A stretch of DNA of 34,517 nucleotides from an uncultured Clostridia bacterium. GTDB lineage: Bacteria; Bacillota; Clostridia; Christensenellales; Borkfalkiaceae. The stretch spans positions 1-34,517 of the forward strand of contig CANQRP010000007.1 in NCBI GenBank assembly GCA_947626305.1. The letters are read 5' to 3'. Shown one piece after another: positions 8,241 to 16,023 of the stretch; position 1 is the first letter of the stretch; every line of letters starts with the position of its first letter. Made by a program: the position numbers and the translations under genes. The notes beneath the pieces are model-generated. The model was not told where the DNA came from, did no database searches, and saw only the letters and a program-made list of their open reading frames with translations.

Positions 8241-8258
8241 TTCCATATCGGTATGGAA
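8241..8258. promoter_or_regulatory. Perfect inverted repeat, candidate operator
   Basis: TTCCATA-TCGG-TATGGAA has perfect 7-bp arms and lies about 25 bp upstream of the GH3 -35 region, between the divergent GH5 and GH3 promoters. The overlapping 9-mer GAATATACC (8256-8264) recurs at 8165-8173, nearer the GH5 promoter. The arrangement suits a dimeric regulator such as the nearby TetR protein. Confidence 0.45.
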
Positions 8259-8283
8259 TATACCCTTTTTCGAAAACAGACTC

Positions 8284-8310
8284 TTGCAAACGTACGGCAA
8301 ATCATATAAT
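8284..8310 (+). promoter_or_regulatory. Probable promoter of the first GH3 gene
   Basis: A perfect -10 TATAAT (8305-8310) lies 64 nt before the ATG. The -35 is weak: TTGCAA at 8284-8289 gives a short 15-nt spacer. The leader holds a GGGGCG/CGCCCC hairpin (about 8340-8353) just before the GGGAGG ribosome site. Confidence 0.6.
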
Positions 8311-8373
8311 ATGGAAAGGTGAAAGCAATGCTTTCGGACGGGGCGCACGCCCCACCATTACGGGAGGTCAGGA

Positions 8374-11300
8374 ATGAAGAAAAAAAGAATCGTTTGTTTT
8401 TCCGTCAGCGCGGTGATCCTTGCGATCGTGCTCGTGCTGAATGTCGCGGTCGGCGTGTTGCACGATACGATCGACCGCTGGGTCGTCGGCTATAAGTCGG
8501 GCGCCGAAAACACCGCGGTGCGCGCGGCGGGCGAAGCGCTCGTGGAGCAGATCCAGGAGGAGGGCACCGTGCTCGTGCGCAACGAGGCAAACGCGGAGGG
8601 CGGCACGCCCGTGCTTCCCCTCGGCGAGGAAGTCACGAAGGTCAACGTGTTCGGCTGGGCGTCCGTAGATTGGGTGTACAGCGGCTCGGGTTCGGGTACC
8701 GTGGCGGGCACCAAGAACCGCAACGACGCCACGCAGACCCAGCTCTACGACCTCTATGACGCGCTCGACGAATACGGCGTCGAATACAACACCGAGCTCA
8801 AAGAAATGTACACAAAGTACAAGAACCGCCGCGACAAGGCGAATTCCCTGGAAGAGGGCAACTCGCAGACCGCAGGCGCCCTGCACTCCTTCAACTATGA
8901 GTTCAGCATGCTGTACGAGCCGAGCGTCACCGACGAGAGCTATTATTCCCAGGCGGTCAAGACGAACGCGCAGAACTATTCGGATACCGCCCTCGTCGTG
9001 TTGGGCAGGATCACGGGCGAGAGCAACGACTGCCCCAAGGTCCAATATAAGTACAGAGGAACGACGGACACTGCGCGCACCTACCTCGAAATTTCGCAGG
9101 AGGAAGAGGCGCTTCTCAAATACGTGGGCGAAAACTTCGGGAACGTCGTGGTGCTCATCAACTCCACCAACGCGATGGAGCTCGGCTTCCTCGAAGAGAT
9201 CCCCGGGCTCGACGCCTGCCTCATCGTGGGCGCAACGGGCAGCGCGGGCGCCAAGGCGATCCCCGAACTCCTTTGGGGAAAGACGCTGCGCATCGAACGG
9301 GACGAAAACGGGGAGGAGATCTCCCGCAGTTCCGAGCCCTTCAGCCCCTCGGGCAGAACGGCGGACACCTACGCCTATGACTTTACCACCAACCCCACCT
9401 ATGTGAACACGGGCGCGGGCATCAAGGGCACGGGCGGACAGGGCGACGACACCACCGCCTTCTACACCAACAGCACGGGGCTCTACCCCATGATGACGCA
9501 GTACGGCAACGGCAGCTCCAAAGTCAACTATACGGGCGTTGCTTACACCGACTATCAGGAGAGCATCTACGTCGGCTATAAGTGGTACGAAACGGCGGAC
9601 GCGGCGGGCTTCTGGGCGAGCGACAAGGCAAAGGCGCAGTGGGGCATTGCGGACGGCTACAAGGACGTGGTGCAGTATCCCTTCGGCTTCGGGCTCTCCT
9701 ACACCTCTTTTGCGTGGGAAGTGCGCGATGTGAAGATCGAAAACGGCTCCGCCTCCGATCTCACCGCAGAGAGCGTGATCACCTTCGAAGTCGCCGTCAC
9801 CAACACGGGGACCGTCCCCGGGCAGGACGTCGTGGAGCTCTACTACACCGCTCCCTACACGGAAGGCGGCATCGAGAAGGCGTCGGTCAACCTCATCGCC
9901 TTCGGCAAGACCCAGCAGGTGTTGAAGCCGGGCGACACCGAATCGGTCCTTCTCGAAGTCAAAGCCGACGACATGAAGAGTTACGACTGCTACGACGCCA
10001 ACGGAAACGGCTTTGCGGGCTATGAGCTCGAAGGGGGCAAATACGTCCTCTCGCTGAGAACGGACGCCCACACCCTCGCGACCGACCGCCTCGGCAAAGA
10101 GGACGCGGAGTACACCTACACGGTGAAGGACACCATTCTCATCGAGAACGACAGCGCGACGGGCGAACCCGTGGAGAACCGCTTTACGGCGGGCGCGGGC
10201 GTCACTCTCAAAGACGAAGTGGCGATCGACGGCAACAGCGACGAGACGGCGGAGATCACCTATCTCTCCCGCGAAAACTTCGAGGGCACCTTCCCCTACG
10301 AACGGGCGGCAAAACGCGCGATGGCGGACACGGTGAAGAAGTACAATACCTACACCAAGGCGCTCGCGGACGAGTGGCTGGAACGCAACGGCGACGCGAA
10401 GGAGCCCACGATGGGCGCGGACGGCGGTCTGCTTGTCTATGACACCACCAAGGGCGCGGACGGAAAGCCGATCGGCATCACCGATTTGGGCAGACAACTC
10501 GGGCAGGAAGAGAACTACGACAACGACGATCTTTGGGATCCCGTCCTCGACCAGCTCACGCAGAGCGAGTTGCAGGCGCTCGTGCTCCACGGCTATACCA
10601 AGACGGAGGACCTCGCCTCGGTGGGCAAGCCCGAATCGTTGGACCTCGACGGTCCCAACCAGATCGGCAGCTTCGATAACGGGGTCAAGGGCACCACGGG
10701 CTTCAACTCCGTCGTGCTCGCGCAGACGTGGAACACCCAGCTCGCATACAGCATGGGGCTCGCCGTTGCGCAGGACTCCGCAACCAAGGGCATCAACGGG
10801 TGGTACGGTCCCGCGATGAATTTGCACCGTTCCCCCTTCGGCGGCAGAAATTACGAGTATTATTCCGAGGACGCGTACCTCTCGGGCATCATGGCGGCGA
10901 ACGAAGTGGAGGCGGCGAAGAACGGCGGCGTGTTCTGCTATCTGAAACACCTCTGCCTCTATGAGAGCGAGAGCGGAAGAGACGGCATGTACAACTGGCT
11001 CACCGAGCAGGCGCTCCGCGAGGCGTACATCAAGCCGTTTGAGATCTGCGTGAAGGAAGGCGGCGCAACGGGCATCATGACCTCCTACGGGCGCATCGGC
11101 GCCATCTGGACGGGCGGCAGCGAAGCGCTCCTTCAGGACGTTGTACGCGGCGAATGGGGCTTTAAGGGCGCCATTCTCACCGACTATGCGGACTTCCACC
11201 AGTTCATGAGCGGCGACCATATGATCCGTTCGGGCGGCGACCTTTGGATGGCGGGCTATCTGAACAACAGCAATTTCTCGCAGGAGACGAACAGCGCAGC

Positions 11301-11622
11301 GTTCAAACAGGCGCTCAGAAGCGCAGGCAAGCACGTGCTGTATATGTATCTGAACGCGCTCGACACGCAGGCTTCCTACAACGAGGCGATCGCAAACGGC
11401 GCCACCGACGGCGTTACGATCCACACGAGTTCGCTGGAACTCAACTTCCGGTGGTACATTCCGGTGCTCATCGCGGTAGACGTGTTGGCGCTCGGCGGCT
11501 GCGGGGCATGGATCTTTATGGTGCTCCGTAAGAAGGACGCCGCGCCCGCGGAAGCGGACGGCGGCAGTGGCGACCCCGGCAATGGCGACGCCGGCAATGG
11601 CGACGCCCCCTCGCAAGAGTAA
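8374..11622 (+). CDS. Membrane-anchored GH3 beta-glycosidase with reversed domain order
   Basis: Retaining beta-glycosidase (probably beta-glucosidase) of 1082 aa, held outside the membrane. Residues about 5-28 are a membrane anchor. About 50-390 are the GH3 C-terminal sandwich domain and 435-560 a fibronectin-III-like domain (GFGLSYT, NTGTVPGQDVVELYY). The GH3 N-terminal TIM barrel comes last (about 700-1000), with LDGPNQIG, GPAMNLHRSPFGGRNYEYYSED, YLKH and the nucleophile Asp937 in ILTDYADF. A second membrane segment (about 1028-1050) and a short charged, Gly/Asn/Asp-rich tail end the protein. Common GH3 enzymes have the barrel first; a C-first order is known from some Ruminococcus and Butyrivibrio enzymes. 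The start has GGGAGG upstream. It stands alone on the plus strand between its own promoter and terminator. The paralogue at 18211-21252 has the same architecture. Confidence 0.92.
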   Translation: MKKKRIVCFSVSAVILAIVLVLNVAVGVLHDTIDRWVVGYKSGAENTAVRAAGEALVEQIQEEGTVLVRNEANAEGGTPVLPLGEEVTKVNVFGWASVDWVYSGSGSGTVAGTKNRNDATQTQLYDLYDALDEYGVEYNTELKEMYTKYKNRRDKANSLEEGNSQTAGALHSFNYEFSMLYEPSVTDESYYSQAVKTNAQNYSDTALVVLGRITGESNDCPKVQYKYRGTTDTARTYLEISQEEEALLKYVGENFGNVVVLINSTNAMELGFLEEIPGLDACLIVGATGSAGAKAIPELLWGKTLRIERDENGEEISRSSEPFSPSGRTADTYAYDFTTNPTYVNTGAGIKGTGGQGDDTTAFYTNSTGLYPMMTQYGNGSSKVNYTGVAYTDYQESIYVGYKWYETADAAGFWASDKAKAQWGIADGYKDVVQYPFGFGLSYTSFAWEVRDVKIENGSASDLTAESVITFEVAVTNTGTVPGQDVVELYYTAPYTEGGIEKASVNLIAFGKTQQVLKPGDTESVLLEVKADDMKSYDCYDANGNGFAGYELEGGKYVLSLRTDAHTLATDRLGKEDAEYTYTVKDTILIENDSATGEPVENRFTAGAGVTLKDEVAIDGNSDETAEITYLSRENFEGTFPYERAAKRAMADTVKKYNTYTKALADEWLERNGDAKEPTMGADGGLLVYDTTKGADGKPIGITDLGRQLGQEENYDNDDLWDPVLDQLTQSELQALVLHGYTKTEDLASVGKPESLDLDGPNQIGSFDNGVKGTTGFNSVVLAQTWNTQLAYSMGLAVAQDSATKGINGWYGPAMNLHRSPFGGRNYEYYSEDAYLSGIMAANEVEAAKNGGVFCYLKHLCLYESESGRDGMYNWLTEQALREAYIKPFEICVKEGGATGIMTSYGRIGAIWTGGSEALLQDVVRGEWGFKGAILTDYADFHQFMSGDHMIRSGGDLWMAGYLNNSNFSQETNSAAFKQALRSAGKHVLYMYLNALDTQASYNEAIANGATDGVTIHTSSLELNFRWYIPVLIAVDVLALGGCGAWIFMVLRKKDAAPAEADGGSGDPGNGDAGNGDAPSQE

Positions 11623-11636
11623 ATCGAATGGAAAAG

Positions 11637-11665
11637 AGCCTTCCCGTACGGGAAGGCTTTTTTTT
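11637..11665 (+). terminator. Intrinsic terminator of the first GH3 gene
   Basis: AGCCTTCCCGT pairs with ACGGGAAGGCT as a perfect 22-nt palindromic stem (11637-11658), followed by a run of T residues, 15 nt after the stop. Confidence 0.95.
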
Positions 11666-11705
11666 ATAGTCCCGCTTTATGACCCGCCCCCGCCCCCTCC
11701 CCTAC

Positions 11706-12201
11706 CCCTCCCCCGCGCGAATGCGCGGGGGAGGGCTTTTTATTGTCGTTCCGAGCTTGTCGAAACATCGCCTTGGTTTTAATACTGCGGCGACCCTTCG
11801 ACTGCGCTCAGGGTGACGAGTGGGGGCTCCTCTGTCATTCCGACGACCGAGCAAAGCAGGTGACTGAGGTGGTAAGGCGCCTCCTCAGGAGGAGCTGTCA
11901 CCGCAGGTGACTGAGGTGGTGATGATTCGGAAGCAAAGGACACCACCCCCCTACCCGTTACGGCGGTAGCGCCCGCCGTAACCCCGCCTCGCTACCGGCT
12001 CGGCTGTCGCGGCGCAGTTCACAGCGCACCGCGCTGTTGAATAGAATTGCGCCGCTCCACCCCTTGGAGGGGGGCTCCTTATTGCGCCGCTTCACCCCCG
12101 ACGCGTTCTTAGAATGTCATGTTGAGCGGAGGCGCAGCCGTAGTCGAAACATCGCCTTGGTTTTAATACTGCGGCGACCCTTCGACTGCGCTCAGGGTGA
12201 C
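11706..12201. repeat. Intergenic repeat block with an exact 59-bp direct repeat
   Basis: There is no supported gene between 11665 and 12369. 11706-11735 is a 13-bp-arm GC hairpin followed by CTTTTTATT, possibly a second terminator. 11759-11817 and 12143-12201 are identical over 59 bp; each contains CCCTTCGACTGCGCTCAGGG, a type of dispersed intergenic sequence seen in many genomes. The text CTCCTCTGTCATTCCGACGA near 11828 recurs near 15781. A GC-rich inverted segment around 12049-12102 has GCGCCGCT ... GCGCCGCT copies flanking a CCCC/GGGG stem. Confidence 0.8.
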
Positions 12202-12248
12202 AATTAGGAGCACGCGGGGAGGACGGTATTGTAAGGGCAAAAGAAGAA

Positions 12249-12272
12249 CTGCCGCGCATTTCTGCGCGGCAG
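12249..12272 (-). terminator. Hairpin terminator, probably for the 1066-aa lipoprotein gene
   Basis: Perfect 10-bp arms CTGCCGCGCA/TGCGCGGCAG with a 4-nt loop. The minus strand continues TTCTTCTTTTG; the plus side has CCCATTTTTT, so it could work in both directions. It lies about 100 nt after the stop at 12369. Confidence 0.65.
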
Positions 12273-12285
12273 CCCATTTTTTAGC

Positions 12286-12341
12286 GTACTCAGCGTACTT
12301 GCCGTACTTGCCGTACTGTACGTTTCGTACCGTACGTACGG
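12286..12341. repeat. Short GTACTTGCC/CGTAC tandem repeat
   Basis: Degenerate tandem units with GTACTTGCC twice in a row and further GTAC cores, ending in the palindrome CCGTACGTACGG. It lies between the stop of the 1066-aa gene and its likely terminator. Function unknown. Confidence 0.6.
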
Positions 12342-12368
12342 ACTTACTTCCCTTGCGGTTTAGCTTGC

Positions 12369-15300
12369 TTATGCCTCGTTCGACACGATGAGGTTCGACA
12401 TGCCCCAAGTGCCGCCATCTTTAGGATCGCCCTCAACACACTTGATCGAATACGTCTTGCTGCCGAGTGTGACCTTTTTACCGTTAGCGGTAGCGTCCTT
12501 TACATCTTTGCTTGCGGTGTAAACAAAGAGGTGTGCATAGAGCATATCGCCGCTAACCGGTCTATCGGTGATGTCAAAGTAGAACTTGTAAGTGTTCGCC
12601 TGTCCGTCTACCGTTTCATGCTTGGCGGATTTATACATGTCGGTCTCCTTGCCGCTGTCGCCGAATTGAACGATCTCATCGAGCTTTGCAAGTTCGTCCG
12701 CCGTGAAGCCCGTGAGGGTCACGACCGCCGTATAATAGACCTTGGAACCATCCACCACCAAGTCGGCAGTGCCGACAGTGTAATCTTTTCCTTCCATTCT
12801 CTGGTCTTTTACCATCAAGCCGACGTTGCCCCAGAAATTATGATCTGCATCATGCGCCTTGTCGGTACATTCGGGTTTGTTGAACAGCTTGTATTCAAAT
12901 CCGCCGACGGTAATGGCTTTGTCGTGCACGGCATGCGTGGTATCAAGTTTGATGTCGCCATAAGAGTTGTCGCCCGTCTTGGTGAAGTGCGGGGTAGCAG
13001 GCTGCGTCAAAGAAGACACATCGACCTTGATCGTCCAGCCGGTATCCGTCGTTTCCACCTTTCTCGGGTAATCGCTCTTTCTGTTCCAACCGTTTGCGCC
13101 CATGTTCGCATTCGTTTCGAAGTCAAACCACACAGTTTCAAGTTCGGCTTTCAGCTGCTCTTGGGTGCAACCCGTATAGGTACCTTTCAACACGAAGTAA
13201 GGCTTCCCGTCCTCTTCTACCAAGTCGACATCGGTGAGAGTGTACGACGCGTCCTTAGGGAATTCGGGCTTGGGTTCGGGTTTGACGAGCTCTTCGAACT
13301 TGGTAGGATCGGCGCTTTCGGGGTTGGTTTCGCCCGCGGCTGCCGTTCCGTAAACAATGCAAGGTCCGCTGTATTCGACCTTGATGCTCCACTTCTCCGT
13401 ACCGACGATCACGTAGAGCGCTTCCGTATCGCTGCCGGCAGTGGCATTTCTGATGTCGAACGCCTTGGTGTAGGTCTGCGTTGCGCCTTCCGCCACTTCG
13501 TCCTTGTAGTAGACGTTGGACCAAAGCTGGCTGCCCTTGTACTCGATGATGTTATACCACATACGATAAATGCCGTCGCCCATGTCGTCGATCTTATCGC
13601 AAGGATACACTTGGGTTTCGCTATCGATATTGCCGAAGTACAGGATGTCCTTGAGCTCGGCTGCGCTGTAAGGGTTGGAGCCCTTTGCTCTCACATAGAA
13701 CACATAGTAGACCTTGGTGGGGTTCGTCATGTTGTCGACTTTGAGAGAGATCTGCATTTCGTTTACGAATTCGAGCGATCTGTTCTCGTTGACGCCGTAG
13801 ATGATGAAGCCGCCCCACGCGCCCGCGCCGATATAGTAGACGGCGGAATCGTCTGCATTGGCGATACGGAGCGTTTTTCCGCTCAGCAGATAGCCGTTGT
13901 TCCCGTCGAGCGCGAAGTCGCCGTAGTCCTCCATATCGGTGTTCTTGCAGGCTTCATTGTCGAGGTTGTTGTCGCTGTTGCTCTGATAGCCCGAGCCCTT
14001 GCCGTCCGTTTCCTTTTCAACAATGTTGAAGTGCATATAGCCGACGGTGTTGAGCGCGAGATTTGCGGGACCGAGCACAAAGGTCATCGACCACTTGTCG
14101 TTTTCAACCAAGGCGTACTGCGCTTCGGTCATGCTCTCGATGTCGATACGGACATATTGACCGTTGAATTGACCCTTCTTCGCCGTGCCTTCGATAATGA
14201 GGGTAGGCAGACCGTCGTCGGTCAGACCGCCCTTGACGGTGAAGGTGAAGGCGGGAGACGCCTTGAACACGGTTTTCAGGTTCTTCGCCGTCGTTCCGTT
14301 GGGCGTGTGAGTCTTAAACGTGAAGACATATTCCTCCTCTTCGGAGATCGTCCATCTGAGGGAAGAGCTCGTATCTACGAGGCTATCGGGATAGCGGGTA
14401 ATATCGATATCCATTACCTGCCGCTCTTCACCCTCGCCGGAGACGATCTTGATGTCCATCCACTTGCCGCTGAAATTTTTGCCGTCGTCCGTTCTCGCAT
14501 CCACGAGATTGCGCAGATCGAACTCGTAGGTGAATTCCTGCCCGCGTGTACCGGTGATCTCGCCCGCTTCATCCGAGACTTCGACAACGTCGTTGCCTTC
14601 ATAGAGATAGAGGAAGAAGTTATCCGCAAGTTGGAATCTTCCTTCGAGAATGAGGTAAGGGACGTTTTCCTTCATTTCGTAACGGACGTTGGTGAGCCGC
14701 ACAAGGTTGGGAGCGAAGGAGGCTTTCAGATGATAACTCGTGTTGGAGCCGACGGCAAGCGTGGTAACGCCGTCCGACCAACCCGTAAAGTCGTAATCGC
14801 CTTCGTGTTCGCCCTTGGAAATGTCGCTTGCGGTGGGCAGTGCGACCGCCTTGGTGAGCTGCGCTTCGTAATGGAAGGAAAGAACGCCGTTCTCGGTTTT
14901 TACGTCCTTCAACTCGGTGTTGGCTTTGAGCCCGTTGACATAGGCATCGGTAAGAGTGCCGCCGTCAAGATCAAGTTCTACGACCGCCACGACCTTGCTG
15001 TCCAAGTCCACTTGATCGGATTCCTTTCCGCCGTAGGAGACTTTGAACCAGGTGTCGCCGAGAGAGAAGCTCATTGCCGCCGCGCCGCCCTGATAGACAA
15101 TGCGGTAATCGGCGTCTTTCAACGTCTCGGAGACATCGCCTGCGTACACCACCTTTACTTCCATGCCCGTTTTATCGAGCACATCGCCCGCAAAATAGGT
15201 GAGCTTGGTGGGATTTTTGGTGACGTCGATCGATTGGATCGTCCGCTTCGTGGTAACGGTGATCGTGGTGTCGCCGGAAACCTTGACGGTGTATTGGCCG

Positions 15301-15569
15301 TCCTTTGCGGTCACGTTGCGCGTGCCGCTCTTGACGGAGTCCACCTCATAGCCGCTTGCGCAGGTGACGGTAAAGACAAGCGAAGTGTCTTTCTCCACCG
15401 TTGCGGGCAGTTCGGTGTAGCCCTCAACGGCAACGGTAGCATGTTCATCAACAGTCCATGTGATGGCGACTTCGTCCGTCTTTTTGCAGCCGACAAAACA
15501 GAAGACTGCACAAGCAACGGTGAGCATTGCCAACATGAAATACCGCATGACGGATGCTTTGTGTTTCAT
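12369..15569 (-). CDS. Large surface lipoprotein with repeated beta-sandwich-like modules, function unknown
   Basis: The protein is 1066 aa and I do not recognise it as a whole. ATG 15569 has GGAGGA 6 nt upstream. The lipoprotein signal ends FVGC (Cys28). About 110-195 resembles a bacterial Ig-like group 3 domain (FAGDVLDKTGMEVKVVY), and about 255-290 an InlB-B/Listeria-repeat-like segment (FTGWSDG ... ASFAP). The rest seems built of about five related modules, roughly beginning at residues 290, 440, 610, 778 and 928. Each has a Y-x-L-x-x-V-type strand, a PY(F/L)(V/I)L(K/E)G-type strand, then a T-x-(D/E)-L helix and an F-(D/G) strand. No catalytic motif is visible. Between glycosidase genes and anchored at the surface, it is most likely a glycan-binding or adhesive protein; that is inference. 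No clear promoter is seen upstream, so it may be read through from the beta-helix gene. Confidence 0.85.
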   Translation of the reverse strand: MKHKASVMRYFMLAMLTVACAVFCFVGCKKTDEVAITWTVDEHATVAVEGYTELPATVEKDTSLVFTVTCASGYEVDSVKSGTRNVTAKDGQYTVKVSGDTTITVTTKRTIQSIDVTKNPTKLTYFAGDVLDKTGMEVKVVYAGDVSETLKDADYRIVYQGGAAAMSFSLGDTWFKVSYGGKESDQVDLDSKVVAVVELDLDGGTLTDAYVNGLKANTELKDVKTENGVLSFHYEAQLTKAVALPTASDISKGEHEGDYDFTGWSDGVTTLAVGSNTSYHLKASFAPNLVRLTNVRYEMKENVPYLILEGRFQLADNFFLYLYEGNDVVEVSDEAGEITGTRGQEFTYEFDLRNLVDARTDDGKNFSGKWMDIKIVSGEGEERQVMDIDITRYPDSLVDTSSSLRWTISEEEEYVFTFKTHTPNGTTAKNLKTVFKASPAFTFTVKGGLTDDGLPTLIIEGTAKKGQFNGQYVRIDIESMTEAQYALVENDKWSMTFVLGPANLALNTVGYMHFNIVEKETDGKGSGYQSNSDNNLDNEACKNTDMEDYGDFALDGNNGYLLSGKTLRIANADDSAVYYIGAGAWGGFIIYGVNENRSLEFVNEMQISLKVDNMTNPTKVYYVFYVRAKGSNPYSAAELKDILYFGNIDSETQVYPCDKIDDMGDGIYRMWYNIIEYKGSQLWSNVYYKDEVAEGATQTYTKAFDIRNATAGSDTEALYVIVGTEKWSIKVEYSGPCIVYGTAAAGETNPESADPTKFEELVKPEPKPEFPKDASYTLTDVDLVEEDGKPYFVLKGTYTGCTQEQLKAELETVWFDFETNANMGANGWNRKSDYPRKVETTDTGWTIKVDVSSLTQPATPHFTKTGDNSYGDIKLDTTHAVHDKAITVGGFEYKLFNKPECTDKAHDADHNFWGNVGLMVKDQRMEGKDYTVGTADLVVDGSKVYYTAVVTLTGFTADELAKLDEIVQFGDSGKETDMYKSAKHETVDGQANTYKFYFDITDRPVSGDMLYAHLFVYTASKDVKDATANGKKVTLGSKTYSIKCVEGDPKDGGTWGMSNLIVSNEA

Positions 15570-15648
15570 TGTTCTTCCTCCTCTAATTTTTTTTGGATTT
15601 ATTCATCTCGCCGACAATTGCCGGACGGAGACTTCGGTTAATGTTTTT

Positions 15649-15670
15649 GCTGTCCACCATGGTGGACAGC
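15649..15670. repeat. Perfect 22-bp palindrome upstream of the 1066-aa lipoprotein gene
   Basis: The sequence reads GCTGTCCACCA then its exact complement, centred on CCATGG. It lies 80 nt upstream of the lipoprotein ATG. It resembles in form the GTCTGCACAC/GTGTGCAGAC hairpin before the GH16 gene. It could be a leader hairpin, an operator or a small mobile palindrome. Confidence 0.75.
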
Positions 15671-15727
15671 GCCTTTGGCGTAGCAAAAGGCTTTTTTTGT
15701 GGCGATTTGTCATGTCGAGCCGCCCTT

Positions 15728-15990
15728 GCTGTCCCCCGCTTTGCGGGGGAAAGTGGCGAACGCAGTGAGCCGAAAGGGGGCTCCTCTGTCATTCCGACGA
15801 CCGAGCAACGCGAGGGAGGAGAGAATCCCACGGGGCATTCATCGACCAATGGGATACACTCGGGCTTACGCCCTCGGTATGACAGCGGGGAATGTTGTTG
15901 AGATTTCTCCACTCCGCTCATTGCATTCGCTACGGTCGAAATGACAGTATAAAAAATGTCATGTCGAGCGTTAGTCGAGACATCTCTACC
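15728..15990. repeat. Interspersed non-coding repeat, copy 2
   Basis: 15731-15785 (CTGTCCCCCGCTTTGCGGGGGAAAG-type block) resembles 25388-25447. About 15839-15985 is the inverted counterpart of the element at 2915-3085, sharing the GGGCTTACGCCCTCGGTATG block and the paired GAGATTTCTCCAC and GTCATGTCGA segments. Open frames in this stretch follow the repeat and have no gene features. Confidence 0.75.
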
Positions 15991-16023
15991 TCTTTTTCTT
16001 GTCATTCCGCAACGCTTTCTGTT

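Noticed and set aside
8368-11616. A 1082-codon minus-strand open frame over the first GH3
   Set aside because: Shadow of the GH3 gene: same length, no domain, no ribosome site, while the plus strand has GH3 motifs, a promoter and a terminator.
12531-15641. A 1036-codon plus-strand open frame over the 1066-aa lipoprotein
   Set aside because: Antisense shadow; the minus strand has a lipobox, repeated modules and a good ribosome site.
15583-16005. Small open frames of about 100-140 codons in the repeat region
   Set aside because: They follow the interspersed repeat, and similar peptides appear from the inverted copy at 2.7-3.2 kb. No ribosome site or domain.
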